A DNA stretch of 64,000 bases from Erysipelothrix rhusiopathiae (GTDB lineage: Bacteria; Bacillota_I; Bacilli_A; Erysipelotrichales; Erysipelotrichaceae): contig NZ_LR134439.1 in assembly GCF_900637845.1 (NCBI RefSeq), forward strand, positions 1,116,001 through 1,180,000, written 5' to 3'. Shown piece by piece: positions 20,556 to 28,512 of the stretch. The position numbers and the translations under genes were made by a program. Below the pieces are notes generated by a model. That model was not told the DNA's origin and made no database searches. It worked only from the letters and a program-made list of their open reading frames with translations. The number at the start of each line of letters is the position of its first letter. Positions within the stretch are counted from its first letter, which is position 1.

Positions 20556-21107
20556 ATGAAAAAAGGATTTAATTTAAAAGATTTGATGATTGCAATGAAA
20601 GGAAATGATGTGAGCTCATTTATTAATGATCAAGCACTTCGTTTTACAGAACGATTTGGATTATCATTTGAAGATTGTGTTTCCGTTACGCTAAAATTTG
20701 ATTCCCATGAGGATGCACAGGATTTCTATAATGAGTTAAAATTTAATGCATATTATTCAAACGACTATTCAGTTGCTTCATCTGATTGTGGAGCGCATTA
20801 TCTAACTGTATCCGGTGCTGAAACACTTTATGATTATTTTGGATCGAATGAACCAAATCTGTTAACTGTAAGTCGTGATCTAGACTTAAACTTTGAAATT
20901 TCTTTTATTCAAACGTATACCGGTACCGAGTTTACTGGCGCAGTTCATCGTGGTGAGCTTTTAAGTCGTCAATGTATTGTTGAGGTGAGTGATATGTTAC
21001 CAGAATTTACGCTTGGAGGACTTTGTCAAATTGCACGCAGCGAATCAGAATTTAATGATCTGCTAACACGTTGCTATATTGTCGAAGGTCAAACGATTTA
21101 TGAGTAA
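20556..21107 (+). CDS. Hypothetical protein (183 aa), cotranscribed with WYL regulator
   Basis: I do not recognise a family. The product is a soluble, acidic 183-residue protein with no signal peptide or membrane segment. An N-terminal lysine-rich stretch (MKKGFNLKDLMIAMKG) is followed by mixed alpha/beta-looking sequence with several Cys residues (about 41, 77, 139, 157, 172). ATG 20556 follows AAGAGGTGAT at a good distance. The 3' end overlaps the regulator start at 21100, so the two are translationally coupled. It could be an effector or partner of the regulator; nothing in the sequence proves this. Confidence 0.7.
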   Translation: MKKGFNLKDLMIAMKGNDVSSFINDQALRFTERFGLSFEDCVSVTLKFDSHEDAQDFYNELKFNAYYSNDYSVASSDCGAHYLTVSGAETLYDYFGSNEPNLLTVSRDLDLNFEISFIQTYTGTEFTGAVHRGELLSRQCIVEVSDMLPEFTLGGLCQIARSESEFNDLLTRCYIVEGQTIYE

Positions 21108-22026
21108 GTTAAGTAACGCACTTGTGATGTTAGATGTATTATCCGCACGCTCTGTTGTTCCCCTTTCAGAGCTTGCGGATCTTTTGGAGATAAGTGAGCG
21201 TGGCGTTCAACGTCTGAAAGGCGAGCTTGAATCTGTTGGATATGAGATTACAACGGTAATGGGACCAGGTGGTGGTTATGTATTGGAATCAAAAACACAG
21301 CTTCAGCCACTTGCTTTTGAGCGCAATGAACGTAAAATGTTGAAGCAAGCTTTTGCGGTTTTGTTATCACAAGATAATCCAACCTTAGGTAATGATTTTG
21401 TTGCGGTGATTTCAAAGTTATCGCATCAATTAGATTATAGTGGTAATGTTTCCATATCTGCTTTCCAATCGGTTAAGCTTAATGTCGATCCAAATCTCTA
21501 TCAAAAACATATAGAGATGCTTGAGAACGCTATTGAAAACCATTTGCGTATAGACATTGTCTATAATAAAAATCATCGTGAGAAGCGATCATACATCTTT
21601 GAGCCTTATGAACTTGTGATCGTGAATAAGTTTTGGTATTTGTTGGGCTATGATGAAAAAAATCGTTACTTAAGTCTAAAAGTGAATCGAATTCATGAAT
21701 TATCGTTACGTGATGAGATATTTCGTTTTGATGATGAGACATCAAGTAAACATGTTTTTTCGAAGTTTGGTTATAAAATTAAACCCGTATTTGCGGAATT
21801 AGAGGTTTTTGAACAAGATTATATCAGTGAGTATATTTGGGGCGAACACCAGGAAATTACATGGATTGACGATCATCGTTTTGTCTTAAAAGTTGAATTT
21901 TCCAACGAACTTGCCGTAAAAGATTTTATATTACAAGGTGGTTCTCATATTACAGTTTTAAAACCAGAGTGGCTTCGAGAATGGATTGTTGATGAATGTC
22001 ATAAAATTACGAAACTCTATCGTTAA
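21100..22026 (+). CDS. HTH/WYL-domain transcriptional regulator (YafY type)
   Basis: A 308-residue DNA-binding regulator. Residues about 8-60 form a DeoR-like winged helix (VPLSELADLLEISERGVQRLKGEL), and residues about 145-225 form a WYL domain with FWYLLGYDEKNRYLSLKVNRI. A C-terminal extension domain follows. ATG 21100 is favoured (GAAGG 12 bases upstream, MSKLSN) over an earlier in-frame TTG. WYL domains bind small ligands or nucleic acid fragments and act as switches. The palindromic promoter at 20494-20523 is a likely autoregulatory target. Confidence 0.87.
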   Translation: MSKLSNALVMLDVLSARSVVPLSELADLLEISERGVQRLKGELESVGYEITTVMGPGGGYVLESKTQLQPLAFERNERKMLKQAFAVLLSQDNPTLGNDFVAVISKLSHQLDYSGNVSISAFQSVKLNVDPNLYQKHIEMLENAIENHLRIDIVYNKNHREKRSYIFEPYELVIVNKFWYLLGYDEKNRYLSLKVNRIHELSLRDEIFRFDDETSSKHVFSKFGYKIKPVFAELEVFEQDYISEYIWGEHQEITWIDDHRFVLKVEFSNELAVKDFILQGGSHITVLKPEWLREWIVDECHKITKLYR

Positions 22027-22039
22027 GAGGCTTGCTTTT

Positions 22040-22051
22040 TTGTCATGACAA
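22040..22051. promoter_or_regulatory. Perfect 12-bp palindrome upstream of the kinase gene
   Basis: TTGTCATGACAA, whose left half could serve as a -35 (TTGTCA). A convincing -10 at 17 bases is lacking, so the role is uncertain. Confidence 0.3.
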
Positions 22052-22160
22052 AGCTAAACTTATGGATAGAGTGTCTCTTAGGGACATGAGATGGTGGTGA
22101 GTTATGGGATTTAATTATAGCGATATATTAAATTATGTATCACGGAAAGAGGTTTATGAC

Positions 22161-22763
22161 ATGATAGTTATTGAAGGTGTTGTTGGAGTTGGAAAAAGTT
22201 CATTAATGCGCATTCTTGGTCAAGAAGGCTACGAAGAGTTTGAAGAACCGGTAGTTGATAATCCAGTCTTGGATAAGTTTTATCATGACCGTTGTCGTTA
22301 TTCATTCCCTCTACAAGTTTTTTTCCTAAATAAGCGTTTTGAACACATCAAACAAGCGAAAGATGTAAGTAAAGCGGTAATGGATCGAAGCATATATGGG
22401 GACGCAATATTCGCTCGTATGTTAAACTTAAGTGGAGAAATGAGTGACGAAGAATTTCAAATTTATTCTGAGTTATTACAAAATATGCTTGAACATGTTC
22501 ATGTTCCAAAATTAATGGTATATCTTGAGATTAGTGTTGATGAGGCAATGAATCGTATTAAGAAACGTGGAAGAGATTATGAATTGATTGTTGAGCGTGA
22601 ATATTGGGAAAAGCTCAATTATGAATACAGTAATTATTTTGACAATTACGATCTTTCACCAATGCTTAAAATTAATGTTGATCATCTTGATTTTGAAAAT
22701 AATGAAGCCGATCGCATCTATGTTCTCAAACTCATCAATGAAGCGTTACTCGAATTAAAATAA
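22161..22763 (+). CDS. Deoxynucleoside kinase (dGK/dAK/dCK family)
   Basis: A 200-residue salvage kinase that phosphorylates deoxynucleosides with ATP. The P-loop GVVGVGKSS is at the N-terminus, the DRS motif of the family appears in MDRSIYGDAIFAR near residue 75, and the LID region KKRGRDYE with Arg residues near 145. ATG 22161, eight bases after GGAAAGAGG, gives the standard MIVIEG start. An in-frame ATG at 22104 would add 19 residues but has a poorly spaced ribosome-binding site. The length matches bacterial deoxyadenosine/deoxyguanosine kinases; substrate preference cannot be told. Confidence 0.85.
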   Translation: MIVIEGVVGVGKSSLMRILGQEGYEEFEEPVVDNPVLDKFYHDRCRYSFPLQVFFLNKRFEHIKQAKDVSKAVMDRSIYGDAIFARMLNLSGEMSDEEFQIYSELLQNMLEHVHVPKLMVYLEISVDEAMNRIKKRGRDYELIVEREYWEKLNYEYSNYFDNYDLSPMLKINVDHLDFENNEADRIYVLKLINEALLELK

Positions 22764-22773
22764 GGAGTATTTT

Positions 22774-23304
22774 ATGAGATTTTTAGAGACAGCACGTGCA
22801 TATAAAAAACAAGATCCTGCTGTACGATCAGTTCTGGAGGTTATTTTACTTTATCCAGGATACCATGCGATGGGATTTTATCGAATCGCACATTGTTTCT
22901 ATCGTATTAAGTTTTTCTTTGTGGCACGGCTTATTTCGCAGCTTGGACGATTCTTTACTCAAATTGAAATTCATCCGGGTGCAGAAATTGGTCGTCGATT
23001 TATTATTGATCATGGTAGCGGTGTTGTTATTGGACAGACTGCGATCATCGGTGATGATTGTTTGATACATCACGGAGTTACATTAGGCGGTAAATCGAGA
23101 GAGCCAGGGAAACGACACCCTACTTTAGGTAATAAAGTACACGTTGGTGCTGGAGCACAAGTACTGGGTAATATTATGATTCATGATGAAGCTGTCATTG
23201 GTGCAGGTAGTGTTGTGACCAAAGATGTTGCGCGTTGTGATATTGTTGCTGGGATTCCAGCTCGAACAATACGCAATAAGTGTAGTGATGAAGGAAGATT
23301 ATAA
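22774..23304 (+). CDS. cysE: Serine O-acetyltransferase
   Basis: A 176-residue cytoplasmic enzyme that makes O-acetylserine from serine and acetyl-CoA, the first step of cysteine synthesis. The C-terminal half is a left-handed beta-helix with hexapeptide repeats (IHPGAEIG, IDHGSGVVIGQTA, IHHGVTLGGKSREPGKRHPTLG, VHVGAGAQVLG). Catalytic-type His residues sit in DHGSG and HHGVT. It is the short type found in Firmicutes, lacking the long N-terminal extension of E. coli CysE. AAGGAG lies 7-12 bases before ATG 22774, ten bases after the kinase gene. No cysK is nearby. Confidence 0.92.
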   Translation: MRFLETARAYKKQDPAVRSVLEVILLYPGYHAMGFYRIAHCFYRIKFFFVARLISQLGRFFTQIEIHPGAEIGRRFIIDHGSGVVIGQTAIIGDDCLIHHGVTLGGKSREPGKRHPTLGNKVHVGAGAQVLGNIMIHDEAVIGAGSVVTKDVARCDIVAGIPARTIRNKCSDEGRL

Positions 23305-23334
23305 AAAAAACGAACAGATTCTGTTCGTTTTTTT
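23304..23334. terminator. Bidirectional terminator between cysE and purA
   Basis: AAAAAAACGAACAG, ATT loop, CTGTTCGTTTTTTT, flanked by convergent genes. Confidence 0.92.
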
Positions 23335-23336
23335 CT

Positions 23337-24617
23337 TTATCGTAAAGGAGTGCGCTTCATAATTTGGTTTCGATTTGGACCGTTTGAAACAAGTGCAATA
23401 TTTGTATCAATGAGCGCTTCGAGTTTATTAATATAGTTTTTACAATTTTCAGGAAGATCATCGTAGCAGGTGATATGAGTAATATCTTCTTTCCATCCTG
23501 GGAATATTTCAATAACAGGTTGTGTTTGTTCTAGTTCTGTAATATTTCCAAAACGCATTGATTGTTGCCCTTGATACTCATACGCAGTAACGACTTTGAT
23601 TTCATCAAGGTAAGAAAGTACATCAATGTTTGTCAGAGCTACATGAGTTGCTCCTTGAGTTTTACAACCAAATCGCGTTGCAACAGCATCAAAGTAACCA
23701 ACTCGGCGTGGACGTTTTGTGTTGACACCATATTCTCCGGCATCGCCACCACGTTTACGCAATGCTTCCGCTTCATCTCCAAATATTTCTGAGACAAAAG
23801 CACCAGCACCGACACAACTTGAATAAGCTTTTGTGACTGCCCATACTTCATCGATAGGATGAGGTAAGCCTGCCCCTATAGTTGCAAAGTAAGCTAAAGT
23901 AGATGATGAGGTTGAATAGGGATAAATTCCAAAGTCTGGATCACGTAATGCACCAAGTTGTCCTTCGAAGAGAATGTTTTTACCCATATCATGCGCTTCA
24001 TTTAAGAAGGTAAAGACATCACGAACAAAAGGATCAATTAAGTCTCGGTATGTCATCAATTCTTCAAAAATTGCATCCGCAGATAAAGGTTCTTGATGAT
24101 ATAAATTTACTAATAATGTATTTTTTATATCTAAGATGCGATTTATCTTATTGCGTAACCAGTCTTCGTTGTATAACTCACACACTTGAAAACCAATCTT
24201 TGCGTACTTATCCGAATAAAAAGGAGCAATCCCAGATTTTGTGGATCCGAATTGATCTTTACCCATACGCGCTTCCTCATAAACATCAAAATTTTTATGG
24301 TAACTCATCACAATTTGAGCGCGATCACTTACAATAACTTGAGGATGGACCCCACGTGATTTTAATTCTTCTAATTCTTGAATGAATGCGGGGATGTTTA
24401 AGGCAACACCATTACCAATAACATTTATCGTATGTTTATAAAAAACACCGGATGGCAACATTTTAAGTGCAAACTTGCCCTGATCATTGATAATTGTATG
24501 ACCTGCGTTATTTCCACCTTGGAATCGAACGACGATATCTGACTCACTTGCGAATACATCGGTAAGCTTTCCTTTACCTTCATCGCCCCAGTTAGCACCT
24601 ACTATAGCTTTAATCAT
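23337..24617 (-). CDS. purA: Adenylosuccinate synthetase
   Basis: A 426-residue GTP-dependent enzyme joining IMP and aspartate in AMP synthesis. The N-terminal WGDEGKGKLTD loop, the NNAGHTI motif near residue 37-43 and a GTP-binding region near the C-terminus are intact, and length is normal. GAGGTAATT precedes the ATG (complement of 24615-24617). A hairpin followed by a T-rich stretch lies in the short leader (24629-24660), so expression may be controlled by premature termination. It is a single-gene unit. Confidence 0.96.
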   Translation of the reverse strand: MIKAIVGANWGDEGKGKLTDVFASESDIVVRFQGGNNAGHTIINDQGKFALKMLPSGVFYKHTINVIGNGVALNIPAFIQELEELKSRGVHPQVIVSDRAQIVMSYHKNFDVYEEARMGKDQFGSTKSGIAPFYSDKYAKIGFQVCELYNEDWLRNKINRILDIKNTLLVNLYHQEPLSADAIFEELMTYRDLIDPFVRDVFTFLNEAHDMGKNILFEGQLGALRDPDFGIYPYSTSSSTLAYFATIGAGLPHPIDEVWAVTKAYSSCVGAGAFVSEIFGDEAEALRKRGGDAGEYGVNTKRPRRVGYFDAVATRFGCKTQGATHVALTNIDVLSYLDEIKVVTAYEYQGQQSMRFGNITELEQTQPVIEIFPGWKEDITHITCYDDLPENCKNYINKLEALIDTNIALVSNGPNRNQIMKRTPLR

Positions 24618-24628
24618 AATTACCTCCT

Positions 24629-24660
24629 AAAAATACAAAATGAGACACCTTGGTGTCTCA
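24629..24660 (-). promoter_or_regulatory. Hairpin plus T-rich tract in the purA leader
   Basis: Read on the minus strand: TGAGACACC, AA loop, GGTGTCTCA, then TTTTGTATTTTT and at once the AGGAGG of purA. A nine-pair perfect stem in this position looks like a leader terminator or ribosome-site control element. I found no ligand-binding domain or leader peptide for it. Confidence 0.55.
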
Positions 24661-24722
24661 CTGTACACGAACTAGAATACTTTTATTTTTTTCGAGTGTC
24701 AAGATTTTTTTTTGATAGAATA

Positions 24723-24764
24723 AAAAAAATACAAAATTTCTAAGAACTTGAAACTTTGTATTTT
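24723..24764 (-). terminator. Terminator of the 5'-nucleotidase gene
   Basis: On the minus strand AAAATACAAAGTTTC pairs with GAAATTTTGTATTTT (one mismatch) and a T run follows. Confidence 0.8.
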
Positions 24765-24770
24765 AGGATT

Positions 24771-26294
24771 TTATGTTGAGGCAATAACTTTAATATTATC
24801 ACGATGATTTACATGAACTGGAGAATTTTCTACAAAATAATCCATAATGATATCGACCATTTCTTCTTGAATATCATCCAATGTTTCGCTTTCCGCAACC
24901 ATTGTATAGTTTCCGCCACCCATCGCACGATAATTATTCACAACGACTGTGAATTGATCATCGTCTTGTACGGGTTTGTCTTGATAAACTAGAGATGTAA
25001 CTCGAGAGCCTCTTGGTTTTGAGATATCAAGTGTATAGTCCACACCATCAAGCATATCGTAATTATAGTGTTGAGGTTTTGGCTCTACATACTCTGGAGA
25101 AGGTACAATTTGATGCACTTCATTTAAGGTAAAGTAATGTGCACTGAATTCAATCATTTCACGAAGTGCTTTCCCACTCATTTGTTTTACAACTAATGTG
25201 TTGGGATAGAGGTAAGTACTCACTAATTCACGCATAGTGATAGATTTATTGAATCCTTGCGCGCCATTAAAGAGTGCTACTGATGAAATTTGCGCACCCG
25301 AACGTTTGAGTTGGATCTGATTTAAAAGGGACACGAGTGGATGCTTATGAAGTCGTGCATCCAATTCGTCATCAATCATCACATCCATGTTTTCTAAGGT
25401 TCCAACCGGTTGATCCAGCCATGTTTGTGTTTTATTTTGTAAAGATTCTAGGGGTTCAAGGAGGTCTTGGTCGATATCATAATCAGCTGCACTTAGGCGT
25501 TGTGCAGAGGTGCTTCCTGTTTCTAAATCAAGATCTATAGTAATGAATTCTTTTGCTTTAAAGGTATTTTGAGTTACTAAAACACCATTAACGGTTTCAA
25601 TAAAAGAACGGTGTTGATGACCTGTAATTAAAATATCGAGTCCTTCTATCTCAGTCATAGCATAACCTTCATTTTCACCAGTAAGTCGTTCAGTAGGTTC
25701 ACCGGTTTGTGGATCCCGTTCTAAACCACCATGGTACATTGCGATGACATAATCGACATCATTTCGCACACGTAAAACTTCTTTTTGAAGGTGTTCAAAA
25801 GCACTTTTAAAACGCATATTTTTAATATGAGCAGGACGTTCCCAATGTGGAATATATTGGGTTAAAACTCCAATTAACGCTATTTTTTTACCTTCATAGG
25901 TAAGAATCTGCGTACTTCCGGGTACATTACCCTCAATTTCTATATTTGAAGTAAGCAAAGGCGCATTATTTTCGTTAATATATTTGTTTAAAATTTTAGG
26001 ACCATAATTAAAATCATGGTTCCCAAGATTGATGAAATCATAGTTCATTGCATTAAAACATTGTGCCATCGGGTTGGTTACCGTTTGCGCATGTTGATGT
26101 GCATAGGTTAAAAGAGGTGTGCCTTGAAAGGCATCTCCATTATCAAGAAGTAAAACATTTCCTTCATTTCGGAACTGTTTAACTGCAGTACTGATGCGTG
26201 CAAGCCCATAATCTTCAAGGTTTTCACGACTTGTATAATTTGTTGGAAAGATATTTCCATGGACGTCTGTTGTGACGACGATTTTAAGTTTCAT
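24771..26294 (-). CDS. 5'-nucleotidase/2',3'-cyclic phosphodiesterase family protein
   Basis: A 507-residue calcineurin-like phosphoesterase. Metal-binding motifs appear in order: TDVHGN near the N-terminus, DNGDAFQGT around residue 50, NLGNHDFNYG near 92, and ITGHQHR near 222. A C-terminal 5'-nucleotidase substrate domain follows (FNGAQGFNKS, VNNYRAMGGGNY). ATG at 26294 behind GGTGAT is preferred. There is no signal peptide or wall anchor, so unlike many relatives it is probably cytoplasmic. It should release phosphate from nucleotides, UDP-sugars or cyclic nucleotides; the substrate is not decided by sequence. Confidence 0.87.
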   Translation of the reverse strand: MKLKIVVTTDVHGNIFPTNYTSRENLEDYGLARISTAVKQFRNEGNVLLLDNGDAFQGTPLLTYAHQHAQTVTNPMAQCFNAMNYDFINLGNHDFNYGPKILNKYINENNAPLLTSNIEIEGNVPGSTQILTYEGKKIALIGVLTQYIPHWERPAHIKNMRFKSAFEHLQKEVLRVRNDVDYVIAMYHGGLERDPQTGEPTERLTGENEGYAMTEIEGLDILITGHQHRSFIETVNGVLVTQNTFKAKEFITIDLDLETGSTSAQRLSAADYDIDQDLLEPLESLQNKTQTWLDQPVGTLENMDVMIDDELDARLHKHPLVSLLNQIQLKRSGAQISSVALFNGAQGFNKSITMRELVSTYLYPNTLVVKQMSGKALREMIEFSAHYFTLNEVHQIVPSPEYVEPKPQHYNYDMLDGVDYTLDISKPRGSRVTSLVYQDKPVQDDDQFTVVVNNYRAMGGGNYTMVAESETLDDIQEEMVDIIMDYFVENSPVHVNHRDNIKVIAST

Positions 26295-26398
26295 TTTTAT
26301 CACCAAATCTATTATACCAAATCTAACTTACGATGTTTGGTATTGATTACTTTTTTTGAAATATATGATAAAATATAAACAAATGAAAGGAGGAACTT

Positions 26399-26626
26399 AT
26401 GAATCGCTCAGATAAATGTTTAATGTGTGTTATTTTATTTCTAACGATTATGTCGAATGGTATGTTTGGCTCTCATAATCAACAAGGGGCTTTTGTGTCT
26501 CCAAGAAATAGTAAGCACCTTTTAACCCAAGTGAATAAAAATGATAATATTGCATTATCGAGCGTCGCATTTTGTGGTATACAAAATACTTATGATTGTC
26601 TGTGTGATTCTGTAAGTGCCTCTTAG
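26399..26626 (+). CDS. Small exported Cys-containing peptide (75 aa), unknown function
   Basis: The start ATG 26399 has an excellent AAAGGAGG (26386-26393), and AT-rich -10-like sequence lies just upstream (TATGAT, 26364-26369). The product has a hydrophobic segment at residues 8-22 like a signal peptide or membrane anchor, then a polar body. Cys residues are at about 8, 11, 59, 67 and 69 (CGIQNTYDCLC). A terminator follows at 26654-26679, so it is its own transcription unit. It lies directly upstream of a two-gene ABC exporter operon. A bacteriocin-like or signalling peptide is possible, but no known leader or modification gene is present. Confidence 0.55.
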   Translation: MNRSDKCLMCVILFLTIMSNGMFGSHNQQGAFVSPRNSKHLLTQVNKNDNIALSSVAFCGIQNTYDCLCDSVSAS

Positions 26627-26653
26627 CACACTTATTTTCAGCATAGATATCAT

Positions 26654-26679
26654 AAAAAACACATGGAAATGTGTTTTTT
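26654..26679 (+). terminator. Terminator of the small peptide gene
   Basis: AAAAACACAT (26655-26664), GGAA loop, ATGTGTTTTT (26669-26678). Confidence 0.85.
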
Positions 26680-26718
26680 AAGCCTTAAAGGAGAAGATAA
26701 TATAATATCGAGGTGAAT

Positions 26719-28512
26719 ATGAAAAATATTAAATTTATTTTTAAATATACTGAGGGGCATCGAAATAAAATCATAATGATGGCATTCTCAGTAATTATTT
26801 ATTGTGCAGTACTTTTAGTGAATCCGCTTTTACTGCAGTATACAATTGATCATGTTTTAAACGACTTACCGATAAACACCTCATGGATGATGATGTTTAC
26901 AGATTTTTTTGGAGGAATGAATTCCGTTCGTGATCACTTATGGTATGTAGGTGTTGTGATTGTGATTTTGAATGTTTTGAGTGGGTTTGCTCATTTTTGG
27001 GCTTCATACTCAATTGGTTCTTTTTCGGAGTATTTCTCAGAAAATTTACGTAATGATGTTTTTGATCATTTACAAAAATTACCCTATGCCTATCATGTAC
27101 GCGCTAAAACGGGTGATTTAATCCAACGTTGTACCAGTGATGTAGATCAAATAGGACGGTTTTTAAAATCGAAAATTCAAGAGTTGGTGTATGCAGTAAC
27201 GATGGTTGTCATTGCACTGACGGTTTTATTTCGAATTAATGCCAAGATGACATGGATTACAATGATTTCATTTCCATTCATCTTTGGATTCGCGTTTTTA
27301 TTCTTTAAAAAAATGCAAGCTGTATTTAAGAAAAGTGACGAAGCTGAAGCGGCTTTGTCGAATACCTTTCAAGAGAGTATGGATGCAGTACGTGTTGTGA
27401 AAGCGTTTAATCAAGAACAGTTTGAAGTTGAAAAATTCGAGGTTAAAAATAAAGAATATGCTTCGATTACCAAAGAAATGATTCGACTTCTCGGTGTTTA
27501 TTGGGGAACTTCGGACTTGCTCTGTTTTATGCAAACCTTGATTGTTCTTATCGCAAGTATTTTTGAAGTGCGTGCGGGAAACTTAACCGTTGGGAATGCA
27601 ATTGTTTTTATTTCTTATGTAAATATGGTGCTTTGGCCAATTCGTAATGTGGGTCGAACCCTCTCGGATATGGGGAAGGTCAGTGTGAGTATTGATCGTT
27701 TAAATGAAATTTTAGAATTACCCATTGAAAATCTTGAATCCGGTCTAACCCCTGATATCCAAGGTGAAATCTTATTTGATAATGTTTCGTTTAAATATGA
27801 TGATGCAAGCACACCCATACTCAAAAATTTAAATTTCAAAATTAATCCCGGTGAAACGGTTGCGATTATGGGACCGACCGGAAGTGGTAAATCGAGTTTA
27901 GTTCATTTACTTACCCGCATTTATGATGTCACTTCAGGGACTATTCGAATTGATGGCATTGATATTAATGATATTTCAAAAAGCTATCTTCGAAAAAACG
28001 TAGGACTTGTTCTTCAAGAGCCTTATTTATATTCGAAAACACTTTTTGAAAATATTCGAATTGCGATACCTCATGCCTCAGAACAAGATGTCTACGATGC
28101 ATCCCGTGTCGCGTCAATTCACGATGTGATTACATCTTTTGATCTTGGGTATGAAACACCAGTGGGTGAAAAAGGTGTTACCTTATCGGGTGGACAAAAA
28201 CAACGTGTTGCGATTGCGAGAACACTTATTGCCAATACACCAATTTTAATCTTTGATGATTCCTTGTCTGCTTTGGATTCGCAAACAGATGCGTCAATTC
28301 GAGAATCATTGAATCATACTAAAAATGCAACGTCTATCATCATTACCCATCGTATAAACAGTGCACAAAATGCAGACAAAATTATTGTTGTTCTAGATGG
28401 TGAGATCAAACAAATTGGTACTCATGATAGCTTATTGGAAGTTGATGGTTTGTACCGAAATATTTATGATATCCAAACGAATCAGAAAGGAGGTGCATTG
28501 TATGAGTTATAG
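26719..28512 (+). CDS. Heterodimeric ABC exporter subunit 1 (degenerate catalytic site)
   Basis: A 597-residue half-transporter: six membrane segments in residues about 15-310, then an ATPase domain. Walker A is GPTGSGKSS and the signature LSGGQKQR is canonical. Walker B reads ILIFDDS, with Asp where the catalytic Glu belongs, and the H-loop is ITHRINS. ATG 26719 is preferred behind GAGG. The gene overlaps its partner by 11 bases. The pattern matches TM287/BmrC-type members of heterodimeric exporters, which handle drugs, lipids or peptides. Substrate unknown. Confidence 0.87.
   Translation: MKNIKFIFKYTEGHRNKIIMMAFSVIIYCAVLLVNPLLLQYTIDHVLNDLPINTSWMMMFTDFFGGMNSVRDHLWYVGVVIVILNVLSGFAHFWASYSIGSFSEYFSENLRNDVFDHLQKLPYAYHVRAKTGDLIQRCTSDVDQIGRFLKSKIQELVYAVTMVVIALTVLFRINAKMTWITMISFPFIFGFAFLFFKKMQAVFKKSDEAEAALSNTFQESMDAVRVVKAFNQEQFEVEKFEVKNKEYASITKEMIRLLGVYWGTSDLLCFMQTLIVLIASIFEVRAGNLTVGNAIVFISYVNMVLWPIRNVGRTLSDMGKVSVSIDRLNEILELPIENLESGLTPDIQGEILFDNVSFKYDDASTPILKNLNFKINPGETVAIMGPTGSGKSSLVHLLTRIYDVTSGTIRIDGIDINDISKSYLRKNVGLVLQEPYLYSKTLFENIRIAIPHASEQDVYDASRVASIHDVITSFDLGYETPVGEKGVTLSGGQKQRVAIARTLIANTPILIFDDSLSALDSQTDASIRESLNHTKNATSIIITHRINSAQNADKIIVVLDGEIKQIGTHDSLLEVDGLYRNIYDIQTNQKGGALYEL

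Noticed and set aside
22104-22160. Longer N-terminus for the deoxynucleoside kinase
   Set aside because: The upstream ATG has a ribosome-binding sequence only two bases away, whereas ATG 22161 has good spacing and gives the standard family start.
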